From Salinibius halmophilus (GTDB lineage Bacteria > Pseudomonadota > Gammaproteobacteria > Pseudomonadales > Natronospirillaceae), in NCBI RefSeq assembly GCF_003577475.1, contig NZ_QPEP01000001.1:237830-301829 (forward strand): a stretch of DNA of 64,000 nucleotides, read 5' to 3'. A program made the translations under genes and the position numbers. This document shows, piece by piece, positions 19,338 through 29,333 of the stretch (positions are counted from its first letter, which is position 1; each line of letters begins with the position of its first letter). A model generated the notes under the pieces. The model saw only the letters and a list, made by a program, of their open reading frames with translations. It was not told the DNA's origin and did no database searches.

Positions 19338-19345
19338 GAGTATAT

Positions 19346-20509
19346 ATGCGCAAGTTAATAGCAGTTTTCGCCATGGCATTGGCCACACTCAGTCAAGCTC
19401 AGCTGCTCGACCGGGTGGCCGTAGTGGTGAACGAGTCCGTCATTTTGCAGTCGGAAATAGAACAGCGCGCTACGCAAGTGCGCCAACAAACTGGCCAGGC
19501 CATCACCCCACAAGTTGAGCAACAGATTATTGATCAAATTGTGCTAGAAAAGTTGCAACTTGAGCAAGCTGCTCGGCAAGGCATAAGCGTTGATCAGCGC
19601 ACGCTTGAGCGCGCCCTAACTAACTTTGCCCAGCAACAAGGGCTATCACTGACTGCTCTGATTGAACGCATGGGTGATGACTTCGCTTTGTTGCGCGAGC
19701 AGGTGGTAAACGAGCTCACCATTCAACAGCTGCAACGGCAAATCATCAGCCGCGAGGTAACCGTAGGTGAGCGTGAAATTGATGAATTTTTAGCCAGTCA
19801 AGCAGGGTTATCGGCCACCAATGTGCAGTATCGCCTTCTCTATGCACGTTTTACCGAGCAAAGCGAAGCGAACGCGGTGGCTGAACAACTTGCGCAAGGT
19901 GCAACATTGGCCGACTTAGTGCCTGAGCCTAGAGATTTAGGCTGGCGTGCTGTTGAAGACCTACCATCTATCTTCCGTGACAACGTGCCAGGATTGCGCC
20001 AAGGCCAAGCCACACCTGTTATTGAATCGGGTGATGCGTGGCACCTAGCAGTCGTTAGCGACATTGATGATGGCAGCACAGTGATCGAATACCAAGTTCG
20101 CCACCTGCTGGTTGGTACTCAAGGCCGCAATACCGAAGCGGCTCGCGCGATCATTAATGATCTAGCCCAACGTATGCAGAATGGTGAAAGCATGGCGTCA
20201 TTAGCTCAGTTCTCGGAAGATGGCGGCAGCGCGCAAAACGGTGGTTTACTACCTTGGTCGGCAGCAGAAGGCTGGGTGCCCGAGTTTGGAGAAGTCATTA
20301 GCGAGTTGGAAGTGGGTGAGCGTTCGCAGCCATTTGAAAGTCGCTTTGGCTGGCATATTGCACAACTAGAAGACACTCGCGTCAGCACCAATGGTGAAGA
20401 AGTCAAACGAGCGCAAGTCCGCCAGCAACTAGGTGAGGCCAAAACTCAGCGAGCACTTGAGCAGTGGCTACTCGACTTGCGCAGCCAAGCATTTATTGAG
20501 GTGAAATAA
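19346..20509 (+). CDS. surA: Periplasmic chaperone/prolyl isomerase SurA
   Basis: SurA escorts outer-membrane proteins such as LptD through the periplasm. The 387-aa protein has a signal peptide (ends SQAQ), the chaperone N-domain starting [20 protein letters not shown], and two parvulin-like repeats. The second (about 245-345, [10 protein letters not shown]...[16 protein letters not shown]) looks complete; the first (about 160-240) is short and degenerate. Total length is about 40 residues below E. coli SurA (428). Its TAA overlaps the pdxA ATG (TAATG). Confidence 0.94.
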   Translation: MRKLIAVFAMALATLSQAQLLDRVAVVVNESVILQSEIEQRATQVRQQTGQAITPQVEQQIIDQIVLEKLQLEQAARQGISVDQRTLERALTNFAQQQGLSLTALIERMGDDFALLREQVVNELTIQQLQRQIISREVTVGEREIDEFLASQAGLSATNVQYRLLYARFTEQSEANAVAEQLAQGATLADLVPEPRDLGWRAVEDLPSIFRDNVPGLRQGQATPVIESGDAWHLAVVSDIDDGSTVIEYQVRHLLVGTQGRNTEAARAIINDLAQRMQNGESMASLAQFSEDGGSAQNGGLLPWSAAEGWVPEFGEVISELEVGERSQPFESRFGWHIAQLEDTRVSTNGEEVKRAQVRQQLGEAKTQRALEQWLLDLRSQAFIEVK

Positions 20510-21483
20510 TGCGAATCGCTGTGACTATGGGCGAACCTTCGGGTATCGGCCCCGACCTGTGCGTAATGGCTGCACAGCAGGCTTGGCAGCAAGTACTGGT
20601 GGTATATGGGTGTACTGCAACACTCACCGCCAGGGCAAAACAACTTAATCTACCGTTGGAGTTACTGCCACCAGCCGACCAACCAGCGCCGGCGGGCAGC
20701 TTGTACGTGATCGACTGCCCAGTCAGCGAGCCTGTGGTGGCCGGTCAGCTCAACCCAGCGAATGCAAAGTCGGTAATCAACCAGCTCAGCCAAGCCTGTG
20801 ATGCTTGTTTAGATGATGAATGCCAAGCGCTGGTTACCGCCCCGGCTCATAAGGGCGTTATTAACGACGCTGGTTATACGTTTAGTGGCCACACGGAGTT
20901 TTTCCAAGAACGCTGTGGTGTTGAACGCGTGGTCATGATGCTAGCCTGCCCTGGGCTGCGTGTAGCGCTGGTCACAACGCATCTACCGCTGCGAGACATT
21001 GCCGATGCCATTACCGAACAGCGCTTAACTCAGGTTGCCACCATTCTACACCAAGACTTGCAGCAATCGTTTGGCATCTCAGCACCCAAAATTTTGGTGT
21101 GTGGGTTAAATCCACATGCTGGCGAAGGGGGCTATTTGGGGCGGGAAGAAATAGAGGTGATCGATCCAACCCTGCGCAAGCTCTGTGAACAAGGGATGGA
21201 TTTTTCTCAGTCGTTACCAGCCGATACCCTGTTCACCCCTAAATACCTAGATAATTGTGACGCAGTATTGGCGATGTACCACGATCAAGGCTTACCAGTA
21301 CTCAAGCACAAAGGCTTTGGGCAAGCGGTGAACATCACGCTAGGCTTACCAATCATTAGAACCTCGGTTGATCATGGTACCGCCCTAGATTTAGCAGGCT
21401 GTGGTAACATCGACAGCGGAAGCTTTGTTGCAGCGGTGCAACAAGCACAAGAGATGGCAACTGTTAGGAAATTGAATGCATAA
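20509..21483 (+). CDS. pdxA: 4-hydroxythreonine-4-phosphate dehydrogenase PdxA
   Basis: PdxA oxidises 4-phosphohydroxy-L-threonine in pyridoxal phosphate synthesis. The 324-aa protein shows [35 protein letters not shown] and the metal-binding residues in [10 protein letters not shown] and [16 protein letters not shown]. It overlaps the downstream rsmA by eight bases, indicating translational coupling. Confidence 0.96.
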   Translation: MRIAVTMGEPSGIGPDLCVMAAQQAWQQVLVVYGCTATLTARAKQLNLPLELLPPADQPAPAGSLYVIDCPVSEPVVAGQLNPANAKSVINQLSQACDACLDDECQALVTAPAHKGVINDAGYTFSGHTEFFQERCGVERVVMMLACPGLRVALVTTHLPLRDIADAITEQRLTQVATILHQDLQQSFGISAPKILVCGLNPHAGEGGYLGREEIEVIDPTLRKLCEQGMDFSQSLPADTLFTPKYLDNCDAVLAMYHDQGLPVLKHKGFGQAVNITLGLPIIRTSVDHGTALDLAGCGNIDSGSFVAAVQQAQEMATVRKLNA

Positions 21484-22240
21484 GGCACGCAAACGCTTTG
21501 GTCAAAACTTTTTGCACGACCAACGTGTCATCGATCGCATTATTAGTGCGATCAACCCTAAACCTGGGCAACGCATTGTTGAAATTGGCCCAGGCCAGGG
21601 CGCAATGACAGAAGGCTTATTGGCTGGCACACAAGGGCATCTTGATGTGGTTGAGCTCGACCGCGATTTGGTACCAATTCTGCGGGCGAAATTTTTTCAA
21701 GCCGCAGCATTGACCATTCATGAAGCCGATGCAATGAAGTTCGATTTTTCGGCCTTGGCGCAAGCCAAAATCCGTGTGGTCGGTAACCTACCGTATAATA
21801 TCTCCACGCCGTTGATCTTCCATTTGCTCAGTCACAAAGACAGCATTAGTGATATGCATTTTATGCTGCAAAAAGAAGTGGTAGAGCGCCTGTGTGCCGA
21901 ACCTGGCAGCTCTGCTTATGGCCGCCTAGGGGTAATGGTGCAGTATTATTGTGACAGCACCCATTTGTTTAATGTCGGCCCTGGTGCGTTTAACCCACCA
22001 CCTAAAGTTGACTCAGCCATTGTTCGATTGATGCCGCGACCAGCAACACTGCAAGCAAAAGATGAGCAAGTATTTGCTAACTTGGTGCGCCAAGCTTTTA
22101 GCCAGCGGCGTAAAACGCTGAAGAATAATTTGAAGGGATTGTTGACCGCCGAGCAAATTGAATCGCTCGATATTAGCGCCAGCATTCGCCCTGAAAAAGT
22201 ATCCGTTGAACAGTTTGTTGCATTAAGTAACCTGCTATGA
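21476..22240 (+). CDS. rsmA: 16S rRNA dimethyladenosine transferase RsmA (KsgA)
   Basis: RsmA dimethylates two adjacent adenines near the 3' end of 16S rRNA during small-subunit maturation. The 254-aa protein has [11 protein letters not shown], the AdoMet loop [15 protein letters not shown], the catalytic [11 protein letters not shown] and a C-terminal [15 protein letters not shown]. It overlaps pdxA by eight bases and apaG by four. Confidence 0.96.
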   Translation: MHKARKRFGQNFLHDQRVIDRIISAINPKPGQRIVEIGPGQGAMTEGLLAGTQGHLDVVELDRDLVPILRAKFFQAAALTIHEADAMKFDFSALAQAKIRVVGNLPYNISTPLIFHLLSHKDSISDMHFMLQKEVVERLCAEPGSSAYGRLGVMVQYYCDSTHLFNVGPGAFNPPPKVDSAIVRLMPRPATLQAKDEQVFANLVRQAFSQRRKTLKNNLKGLLTAEQIESLDISASIRPEKVSVEQFVALSNLL

Positions 22241-22608
22241 GTGATCGCATTAAAATATCCGTGAGCAGCGAGTTTGACCGTCAACGAATGGCGGCCAACC
22301 AATTGCAATACATTTTTAAGTATCGAGTGCAAATCGACAACCTAGGTGATGAGGCCGTACAGCTGTTACGCCGCTACTGGATCATCGATGATGGCAATGG
22401 CCAGCGCCAAGAAGTGGAAGGGGAAGGTGTAGTTGGCGAGCAACCTATTATTGCTGCTGGCCAAAGTTATGAGTACAACAGCTTTGCTGTGTTGCCTTCG
22501 CCCACAGCAACCATGTCTGGCCATTATTTAATGCAGCCAACGAATGGTCGCAGTTTTCAGGCGCCGATCGAGGCGTTTGTACTCGCCCAACCTTTAGCTT
22601 TGCACTAA
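22237..22608 (+). CDS. apaG: ApaG protein
   Basis: The 123-aa protein is a fibronectin-III-like ApaG domain (E. coli 125 aa) with RYWIIDDGNGQRQEVEGEGVVGEQP and a YEYNSF segment after PIIAAGQS. The biochemical role is not settled; it is consistently next to apaH. It starts in the rsmA stop (ATGA) and is followed by apaH after 12 bases. Confidence 0.93.
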   Translation: MSDRIKISVSSEFDRQRMAANQLQYIFKYRVQIDNLGDEAVQLLRRYWIIDDGNGQRQEVEGEGVVGEQPIIAAGQSYEYNSFAVLPSPTATMSGHYLMQPTNGRSFQAPIEAFVLAQPLALH

Positions 22609-22620
22609 CACGAGGAAGTT

Positions 22621-23427
22621 ATGGCACGCTATGCCGTGGGAGACCTGCAAGGTAATCTCACACCATTGAAACAGTTGCTGGCTATCGTTGACTTTCAGTT
22701 TGGCAAAGACGAACTCTGGTTAGTTGGCGATATTGTTAACCGCGGCCCAGAATCCTTGGCTAGCCTTGAGTTTGTGATGCAACACGATCATTGCATGCAA
22801 ATGGTATTGGGCAACCATGATTTAAGCCTGCTAGCGAAAGCGCATGGCCATGGCAAACCAAGCAAAAAAGACACCATTGACGAGATACTCAACGCCCCTA
22901 AACGCAACAAGCTGTTTGATTTTCTTTATCAGCAGCCTCTAGCCCATGCTAGCGACACCTATTTAATGGTGCACGCTGGCCTGCCGCCCGTGTGGAGTGA
23001 CCAGCAACTGATTGACTACAGCGTAGAAGTAAGCAGCGTGTTGCAATCAAAGAAACAACGCGCCCAGTACTTCGACAACATGTATGGCAATACACCAGAT
23101 ACTTGGCACGAGCAATTATCGGGCTGGGAGCGCTTACGCTTAATTACCAATTATTGTACACGCATGCGCTTTTGCGATGCTCAAGGCAAGCTTGAGTTTG
23201 CCCATTCCGGCAGCCCAGACTGCGCACCAGAGGGGTTTGCACCCTGGTTTAGCTGGCCAAATCCAAAACGCCAGCGCCAAATTGTTTTTGGCCACTGGGC
23301 GGCTCTTATGGGCGCAACTGGGCACAGTGAGATCATTGGCTTGGATACGGGATATGTATGGGGTAACCAGCTCACTCTAATTGACCTAGACAGCAAACAG
23401 CGCTGGCAAGTTCAAAAACCTAGTTAA
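22621..23427 (+). CDS. apaH: Bis(5'-nucleosyl)-tetraphosphatase ApaH
   Basis: ApaH splits diadenosine tetraphosphate and also removes Np4 caps from RNA. The 268-aa protein carries the metallophosphatase motifs GDLQGNL, GDIVNRGPES, LGNHDLSLL and FGHWAALMG. GAGGAAG precedes the ATG. It is the last gene of the lptD operon and converges on flgT, with 14 bases between stops and no strong terminator visible. Confidence 0.95.
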   Translation: MARYAVGDLQGNLTPLKQLLAIVDFQFGKDELWLVGDIVNRGPESLASLEFVMQHDHCMQMVLGNHDLSLLAKAHGHGKPSKKDTIDEILNAPKRNKLFDFLYQQPLAHASDTYLMVHAGLPPVWSDQQLIDYSVEVSSVLQSKKQRAQYFDNMYGNTPDTWHEQLSGWERLRLITNYCTRMRFCDAQGKLEFAHSGSPDCAPEGFAPWFSWPNPKRQRQIVFGHWAALMGATGHSEIIGLDTGYVWGNQLTLIDLDSKQRWQVQKPS

Positions 23428-23441
23428 GTGATTGGTATTGC

Positions 23442-24644
23442 TTACCAAGCCACTAGCACGTCGTCAACTTGCAAATTGAGCTGGTGCCCTTGTACTGGCA
23501 GCTCTGCCACCACTAGATAGGGCTGAACCTTAGTGACTGTTGCCATAATCTTGGTATCGGTAAGCTGCCAAGTGGCTTGTCCTTGCCTGTTAAAAGCTTC
23601 TGTTTTGCGCAGCACTGCCAACATATCCCCAGGGCGCACACCACTGGTTGAACTCACTTCAAACATTATTTTATTGCCATCAACATGGCTGATGTTTGCC
23701 ATAAATGGCTGGCAACTGAGTTGCTCGGCAACACTTTCTGCTACGTCAGCCAGCACATTATTTACCGCTTGCCCATAGTCGGTGCGAGCAAAAGCGGGCG
23801 TTAAGTAGCCAGTACTTTGCGTGCGAGGCACGCGCCAGTCGGCTTCGATATCAATCAACCATTGATTGACCAAAGCACCGGATTGCGCATCGTGGAGAAA
23901 TACCTTCATGGCAAATTGCCGACCTCGGTTGGTTGACCCCATACCAAGCTGTTGCTGTAACTGGTTAACCCGAGTGACAGGCCCGACTTCGCCACCTGAG
24001 CTTAGGCTCACTACCACACCACTGAGGATATATTGGCCACCTAGCTCGCGCGTGGATTGCGCCACCGCATTGGTCAGTTGATCACGCTCGTTAATATAGG
24101 TGGGTGCCGACTGCGGCATTGGCTGGGCGCTCATGTAGCTAGCATCCAATACTAGGTGCTGGCTACTTTGCTGTAACTGCTGAGCAATATATTGGGCGGT
24201 GCGAGTGGGAACTTGCTCTAGCTTGCCTAGTCGCGCACCTGCGTTATCGATTAGATCAAAGCCTGCAACAACGACCGAGCGGCGAAGGCCGTTGGAAGGA
24301 TAACGGCAAACCGCTTCGGGGGTTACCTCGGCTTCAATTTTTACCCAGACACTGTTAGCACGAACTTGCTCTTCTACAATGGCCACCGTGGTAACGCCAG
24401 CTCGGGTTTGTGTTTGAATTTGAAACTGCACAATTTCACCCGACTGCCACTGCGATTGGCTTTGCACACGCACACTGCCCATCTCCGCCGCCATGGCCAT
24501 GGCTTGGCGTACCGCTGCGTAGCGCGCAGCAGAGACATCACCATAATGAATTTCTGCTTCCCCGGTCGCTTCAACCGTTAGAGCAGCAACCGGAAGGGCA
24601 ATCATCATTGTCAGCAAGAGTAGCAAACGCATCGTCATATCCAC
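23442..24644 (-). CDS. flgT: Flagellar assembly protein FlgT
   Basis: FlgT forms part of the H ring around the polar flagellar motor of Vibrio-type bacteria. The 400-aa protein has a signal peptide (MRLLLLLTMMIALPVAAL), an N-terminal domain with the pattern TGEAEIHYGDVSAARYAAVR, a middle domain (RRSVVVAGFDLIDNAGARLG) and a C-terminal SH3-like part (SGVRPGDMLAVLRK). It follows flgP by 17 bases under a sigma-28-type promoter. No other flagellar gene is in the window. Confidence 0.85.
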   Translation of the reverse strand: MDMTMRLLLLLTMMIALPVAALTVEATGEAEIHYGDVSAARYAAVRQAMAMAAEMGSVRVQSQSQWQSGEIVQFQIQTQTRAGVTTVAIVEEQVRANSVWVKIEAEVTPEAVCRYPSNGLRRSVVVAGFDLIDNAGARLGKLEQVPTRTAQYIAQQLQQSSQHLVLDASYMSAQPMPQSAPTYINERDQLTNAVAQSTRELGGQYILSGVVVSLSSGGEVGPVTRVNQLQQQLGMGSTNRGRQFAMKVFLHDAQSGALVNQWLIDIEADWRVPRTQSTGYLTPAFARTDYGQAVNNVLADVAESVAEQLSCQPFMANISHVDGNKIMFEVSSTSGVRPGDMLAVLRKTEAFNRQGQATWQLTDTKIMATVTKVQPYLVVAELPVQGHQLNLQVDDVLVAW

Positions 24645-24661
24645 GGGTATCTTATGTTCGA

Positions 24662-25264
24662 TTAGTCGATAAAGTACATGCCGTCGTTATTTAGGCCTAT
24701 AGCAGGGCCTTCTTGGCGTGAGTGATCATTTACCACGCCATAAAGCGATTCGTAGTTGCACCCCACATTAGTTCGGTCATTCATATGGGTGCGCAAGCAA
24801 TTACGGAAGCCTTCATGGACAACCATTTCCACTACGGTTTCATAAATGCCGGGTTCAATTTCTGTTTGGGCAATGACGCGAGCGCCCATGATGGTGGTAT
24901 CAATAAAGGCTTTTAGCTGATCGTTCGTTACCGCTAAGTTTTGAATGGTAGTATTACCACTTAGGTTAGTGCCATAAACCCTTTCAGCCAGCGAGCGATA
25001 GGCATCAACCTGAGATGCGCGCATGGCCAGAATTTTGCGTTGCCCAGACGTGATTGCGCTGTTTTGCATCGCCATCGTGCCATAGCCTACAGCCCTAAAT
25101 GTACTAGGCGCTAGTTCAGGTACCTTTCGGTTGAGTTCGGCAATATCCTCGACGATTTCGGCGCGTTGACGCTCTTCTTCACTTTCGCCAAACGGCCATA
25201 GTGCACACCCCGACAGCAACACGGCACTAAACAGCAACAGGCTGATTCGTTGCAGTAACATCAT
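24662..25264 (-). CDS. flgP: LPP20/FlgP-like outer-membrane lipoprotein
   Basis: The 200-aa protein has a lipoprotein signal with lipobox LLSGC (Cys20) and an LPP20-type core (ILAMRASQVDAYRSLAERVYG). With flgT adjacent and a flagellar promoter upstream, it is most likely FlgP, which builds an outer-membrane ring with FlgO/FlgT. FlgO is not here. GGAG lies six bases before ATG 25264. The name rests on context; other LPP20 lipoproteins have different roles. Confidence 0.78.
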   Translation of the reverse strand: MMLLQRISLLLFSAVLLSGCALWPFGESEEERQRAEIVEDIAELNRKVPELAPSTFRAVGYGTMAMQNSAITSGQRKILAMRASQVDAYRSLAERVYGTNLSGNTTIQNLAVTNDQLKAFIDTTIMGARVIAQTEIEPGIYETVVEMVVHEGFRNCLRTHMNDRTNVGCNYESLYGVVNDHSRQEGPAIGLNNDGMYFID

Positions 25265-25298
25265 TTGCTACTCCATTCTTTTGTCATCATTGTTTGCC

Positions 25299-25325
25299 TT
25301 ATCGGCGGCTGCTCTGTTTGCTTGA
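25299..25325 (-). promoter_or_regulatory. Sigma-28 (FliA) type promoter for flgP-flgT
   Basis: On the minus strand the sequence TCAAGCAA (25325-25318), 11 bases, then GCCGATAA (25306-25299). The -10 matches the FliA consensus GCCGATAA perfectly and the -35 matches its TAAAG core at four of five positions with the normal spacing. It sits 35 bases before flgP and ties the pair to the late flagellar regulon. Confidence 0.75.
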
Positions 25326-25441
25326 CAGTTTTTCTCCACAATCAATCCATGAACCAGTCCACAGTTACACAATTTAACAGCATGAAAGAGTTAACAAATC
25401 CGGTAAAACATAGGCCTACCCGATTAATTAATAGGCAGTTT

Positions 25442-27340
25442 ATGGAGCGGATTAGTAAGCGATTAGCGCTGTATTTTTACATTTTGCTACCTGCTTTGTG
25501 GCTTTCTACGCTGGCTCATGCCGATGGCTTCGATGGTGGTGATGCGCGCTCCATGGCAATGGGTGGCACGGGGACAGCATCGGCCGACCCTTATGTAGCG
25601 CAGTTGTTTAACCCAGCCTTGCTTGCCAACCAACGCCAGTCGTACCGCTTCTCGCTGCTACTGCCTGCCACCAGCGCTTACCTTGATGACCAAGAAGGTC
25701 TGTTTAGCTATGTGCAAGAATTTGCCAATACCGACTTGCAAGCCATTCAAGACTTAGAAGGCCTGCAGCTAAACGCCTTGCTCACCGCGCTCAATGGTGC
25801 CGATCCAGATGACCCGACAGCAAGCGAGCAGGATAAGCTTAGCTTTAGTGAAAACTTGTCTCAGCTCACGACAGGCACAGGGACAGTTCTGGCCGAAGTC
25901 GGTGAGTTAATTAATCTTATTACCAACTCTAACAGCAGTGACCAGGCCGACCCTGCCATTGCCGCCGCGGCACAAGATGTTTATCTCGCAAACGACAACT
26001 TGCGAGGCAACAACCGTGCGTTTGAGTCGAAGCTGCTGAGTTTGCAAGCAGAATCACAGCGCGTTCAAGAAGCGCTAGTCGCCACAAGACGAGGTATTGT
26101 TGGGCTAGATAACCGCTCGTTAAATGTTGGAACGCAAGTGACTGCCGGGGCTAACCTAGGGTTCAGTACGTTCAATACTGGCTTTACCTTTCACAGCAAG
26201 AGTGCACTGGAGCTCAATGCCTTAGTAGAAACCAGTGACCTAGACCCAATAGAACTCGCGGCAGAAGAAATTGATAACATTTCTGGCGCCGCCAGCGACG
26301 CCTCCAAAGCGGTTACCGATTGGTCTAATTCGATAGACGGTCTCACCACTGCCCTAGAAAGCTTTAACCTAGCGCGGGCACAATACAATGCATGCACAGA
26401 TTTCAATACCTGCGCCACTGCCTTAACTGCACTGCGTACTCAGGCAGAAAACATCAGCGCGCTCTCTAACCAGATTTCTGACGATAGCGTTTCGGTAAAT
26501 GAAAAAATTAGTGGCGTAACGAGCTATACCACACCAGGCTGCGAAGTAGGCGCGGCGAACCCGAAACCAGAATCAGAGTGCCCGGTACGCAATGGCATGT
26601 TTAACTTTAACTGGTTCTCCCAGCAATTGACCAATACCCAAAATATCGCCACTGCCATTCGAGCAGCGGGTGTTGTGCTAACCGAAGCTGCTATTACCTA
26701 TTCAGCAGAGCTACCTTATTTTGGTGGTTTTGCGGTGGGTGTTTCGCCTAAACTGCAACATTTTGGCGTGGTTGCGCGAGATATCAAACCACAAGAAGCC
26801 CAGCTACTAATTGATAACCCTTGGGTCTTGCTGGAGAACCAACGCAGCTATTTTGGTGTTAATGCCGACATTGGCTTAGCCAAAACTTGGCAAGTCAGCC
26901 CAGAGGGGCAAGTAACGGGTGGCCTAATGGTAGCCGATATCATGCCCATAACCATTGAAATTTTACCCAGTGACGATAACCGTGAAGGCGCTTCAATTGA
27001 GCTGCGCCCACAGCTACGCCTTGGTGCGGCCTACGACTGGGCTGGTTTTGCATCGGTAAGTGCCGATATCGACGTTACCCGCAACAGCTCAGTTGGCATA
27101 GGCAAACCCTCTCGCTACTTTGGCATAGGTGGCGAATTGGACCTATTCAACGCAGCAGCCTTGCGCGTTGGTTATCGCGACAATCTAGTCGATGATCTAC
27201 CTGGCGCCATTAGTGCAGGCATGGGGGTGACGCCATTTGGTTTAGGGGTGTCGGTGGCGGGGTACTTTATTCCATCGGCGAGCTTAACCGAGGCCATTGC
27301 AACCTTTGGCGTAAGTGGTCAATTAAGCCTAAAATTCTAG
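25442..27340 (+). CDS. TraF_2-family outer-membrane protein
   Basis: The 632-aa protein from ATG 25442 has a signal peptide (ends TLAHA) and then FDGGDARSMAMGGTGTAS with FNPALLANQ, the start of the PF13729 'conjugal transfer protein TraF' family, which resembles FadL-type barrels. The last ~130 residues look like beta strands and end in LSLKF. A helical insert (about 165-390) is rich in Ala, Asn and Ser. Despite the family name there is no conjugation locus, so I read it as a chromosomal outer-membrane protein of unknown cargo. An in-frame extension upstream would run across the flgP promoter and lacks a good ribosome-binding site. Confidence 0.72.
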   Translation: MERISKRLALYFYILLPALWLSTLAHADGFDGGDARSMAMGGTGTASADPYVAQLFNPALLANQRQSYRFSLLLPATSAYLDDQEGLFSYVQEFANTDLQAIQDLEGLQLNALLTALNGADPDDPTASEQDKLSFSENLSQLTTGTGTVLAEVGELINLITNSNSSDQADPAIAAAAQDVYLANDNLRGNNRAFESKLLSLQAESQRVQEALVATRRGIVGLDNRSLNVGTQVTAGANLGFSTFNTGFTFHSKSALELNALVETSDLDPIELAAEEIDNISGAASDASKAVTDWSNSIDGLTTALESFNLARAQYNACTDFNTCATALTALRTQAENISALSNQISDDSVSVNEKISGVTSYTTPGCEVGAANPKPESECPVRNGMFNFNWFSQQLTNTQNIATAIRAAGVVLTEAAITYSAELPYFGGFAVGVSPKLQHFGVVARDIKPQEAQLLIDNPWVLLENQRSYFGVNADIGLAKTWQVSPEGQVTGGLMVADIMPITIEILPSDDNREGASIELRPQLRLGAAYDWAGFASVSADIDVTRNSSVGIGKPSRYFGIGGELDLFNAAALRVGYRDNLVDDLPGAISAGMGVTPFGLGVSVAGYFIPSASLTEAIATFGVSGQLSLKF

Positions 27341-27396
27341 GAGCTTGGTTGTAGTTTACCGGCAGTGGCGCTAACCTTGCGCCGCGGAGGTAGGTG

Positions 27397-28620
27397 ATGC
27401 AAAAGTATCTAGTAGGCGGGGCTGTGCGTGACCAATTGTTGGGCATAGCAGTGAAAGATAAAGACTGGCTAGTGGTCGGGGCGACCCCTGAGCAAATGCT
27501 GAAGGCTGGTTTTCGACAAGTTGGCAAAGACTTCCCTGTTTTTTTACACCCCAAAACCAATGAAGAGTTTGCCCTAGCGCGCACCGAAAAGCGTTCGGGC
27601 AGCGGCCATACCGGCTTTATCTGCGACTTTGCACCGGATGTGACCGTTGAACAAGATCTTTGCCGCCGTGACCTCACCATCAATGCCATTGCCCTTGCCG
27701 AAGACGGCACCCTCGTGGACCCTTATGGTGGCCAACAGGATCTACAAAACAGAGTTCTGCGACATGTATCTGAAGCGTTTAGTGAAGACCCACTTAGAGT
27801 ATTTCGAGTGGCACAGTTTTATGCTCGCTTTAGCGATCTAGGGTTTACCATCGCACCTGAAACGCTCAACCTAATGGGTAAAATGACCGAGTCAGGTGAC
27901 TTGCGCTCACTGTCGGGTGAGCGCGTATTAGCCGAGCTGCAAAAAGCTTTAAACTGCCCTACCCCTTGGCCGTTTTTTTTGGCCTTACGTCAATGCGGTG
28001 CTTTAAAACAATGGTTCCCGGAGTTAGACGCACTATTTGGCGTACCACAACCACAGTACTATCACCCAGAAGTTGATACAGCCGTTCATGTTTCCATGGC
28101 ATTAGCGATTGCTTGCACCGAGCAATTGCCCGAAGCTGTGCGCTTCGCGGTGCTTTGCCATGATTTGGGTAAAGGGCTTACCGATCCGAATGACTGGCCG
28201 CATCATCGTGGCCATGAGCGTTTGGGACTAGCCCCGATTAATGCATTAAGTGAACGTTTGCGCGTTCCAAAAGCGTGGCAAAAACTAGCGCTAGTCGTCG
28301 CCGAGTGGCACAGCCATGTTCATCGCATACACGACTTAAGCCCAGAAACCATCATGGAGTTGCTTACAGCGCTCGATGTTTGGCGCAAGCCAGAGCTTGG
28401 CGAGCAGTTTATGCAAGCCTGCCAGTGTGATTACCGTGGCCGCTCAGGTTTTACCAACAAGGCTTACCAGCATATAGACCTGTTGCGCCAACTGATTAAC
28501 GCAACTCAACAAGTAGACGTGCAGGCGGTCATTGCTGATGGCTTTGCTGGCAAAGCCATCAGTGAGGAAGTAGCACGGCGGCGATTAGGGGTTATTCAGA
28601 ACCTTTGTAGCCCCACTTAG
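27397..28620 (+). CDS. cca: CCA-adding tRNA nucleotidyltransferase
   Basis: Cca adds or repairs the 3' CCA of tRNAs. The 407-aa protein has YLVGGAVRDQLL, the catalytic Asp pair in VKDKDW, the RRD segment CRRDLTINAIA and an HD domain (LCHDLGKG) typical of gammaproteobacterial Cca. CGGAGG lies six bases before ATG 27397; a GTG three bases earlier is too close. Its last 29 bases overlap the convergent ubiX gene. Confidence 0.95.
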   Translation: MQKYLVGGAVRDQLLGIAVKDKDWLVVGATPEQMLKAGFRQVGKDFPVFLHPKTNEEFALARTEKRSGSGHTGFICDFAPDVTVEQDLCRRDLTINAIALAEDGTLVDPYGGQQDLQNRVLRHVSEAFSEDPLRVFRVAQFYARFSDLGFTIAPETLNLMGKMTESGDLRSLSGERVLAELQKALNCPTPWPFFLALRQCGALKQWFPELDALFGVPQPQYYHPEVDTAVHVSMALAIACTEQLPEAVRFAVLCHDLGKGLTDPNDWPHHRGHERLGLAPINALSERLRVPKAWQKLALVVAEWHSHVHRIHDLSPETIMELLTALDVWRKPELGEQFMQACQCDYRGRSGFTNKAYQHIDLLRQLINATQQVDVQAVIADGFAGKAISEEVARRRLGVIQNLCSPT

Positions 28621-29200
28621 GCAATAAATCTTGCTCAAGTTTCATAGCTTGCAAGATACGTGCGACAACAAAATCGATCATATCGTCAATGGTTTTAGGT
28701 AACTGGTAAAAACCAGGGGCAGCTGGCAGCACCGTTACACCCAACTCTGAAAGGGTCACCATATGGCGCAGGTGAATAGTATTCATCGGGGTTTCGCGTG
28801 GCACCACAATCAGGTTGCCGCGCTCTTTGAGCACCACATCCGCTGCCCGCTCAATTAGGTTGTTACTGGCCCCTGTGGCAATGGCCGATAAGGTGCTGGT
28901 TGAGCATGGGCATACCACCATGGTATCCGCACTAGAGGAGCCAGATGCCATTGGGCTCATCCAATCATTTTCACCATAGATTTTTACCGATCCCTTTTGC
29001 CCCTGATAGCGCTCATCTAACCATTGCTGTTGAGCACGCAAACTACCAGGCCATTGCTCAGGCGTTTCTATATTGATCACCATTGCCGCGGCTTTCGACA
29101 CAGCCAAATGCACGCTATGGCCTTGCGCCATTAAAACGTCAAGTAAACGAATACCATATTGCGCGCCCGAGGCACCAGTAATCGCAAGGGAAACTTCCAT
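28592..29200 (-). CDS. ubiX: Flavin prenyltransferase UbiX
   Basis: UbiX makes the prenylated FMN cofactor used by the decarboxylase UbiD in ubiquinone synthesis. The 202-aa flavoprotein shows LAITGASGAQYGIRLL, VVCPCSTSTLSAIATGASNNLI, VPRETPMNTIHLRHM and LPAAPGFYQLPKTIDDMIDF. GGAG is five bases before ATG 29200. The reading frame overlaps cca end to end by 29 bases. Confidence 0.94.
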   Translation of the reverse strand: MEVSLAITGASGAQYGIRLLDVLMAQGHSVHLAVSKAAAMVINIETPEQWPGSLRAQQQWLDERYQGQKGSVKIYGENDWMSPMASGSSSADTMVVCPCSTSTLSAIATGASNNLIERAADVVLKERGNLIVVPRETPMNTIHLRHMVTLSELGVTVLPAAPGFYQLPKTIDDMIDFVVARILQAMKLEQDLLPKWGYKGSE

Positions 29201-29333
29201 GAACACTCCAAAGGGTAAAATTACTGCCTAGTTAGGCGAGCATTATCAATTATTGTAAGACTATACTGTCTAGTACGGTAACTTAGTTCGAACTGTCCAG
29301 TGCCATCATACTGAATCTAGTTAAGGAGTCGAA

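Noticed and set aside
25265-25441. Upstream extension of the TraF_2 gene
   Set aside because: It crosses the sigma-28 promoter of the divergent operon, lacks a ribosome-binding site and would hide the signal peptide inside the protein.
25442-27340. Conjugative element because of the TraF name
   Set aside because: The family is named after plasmid proteins but is common on chromosomes; no relaxase, coupling protein or other transfer gene lies nearby.
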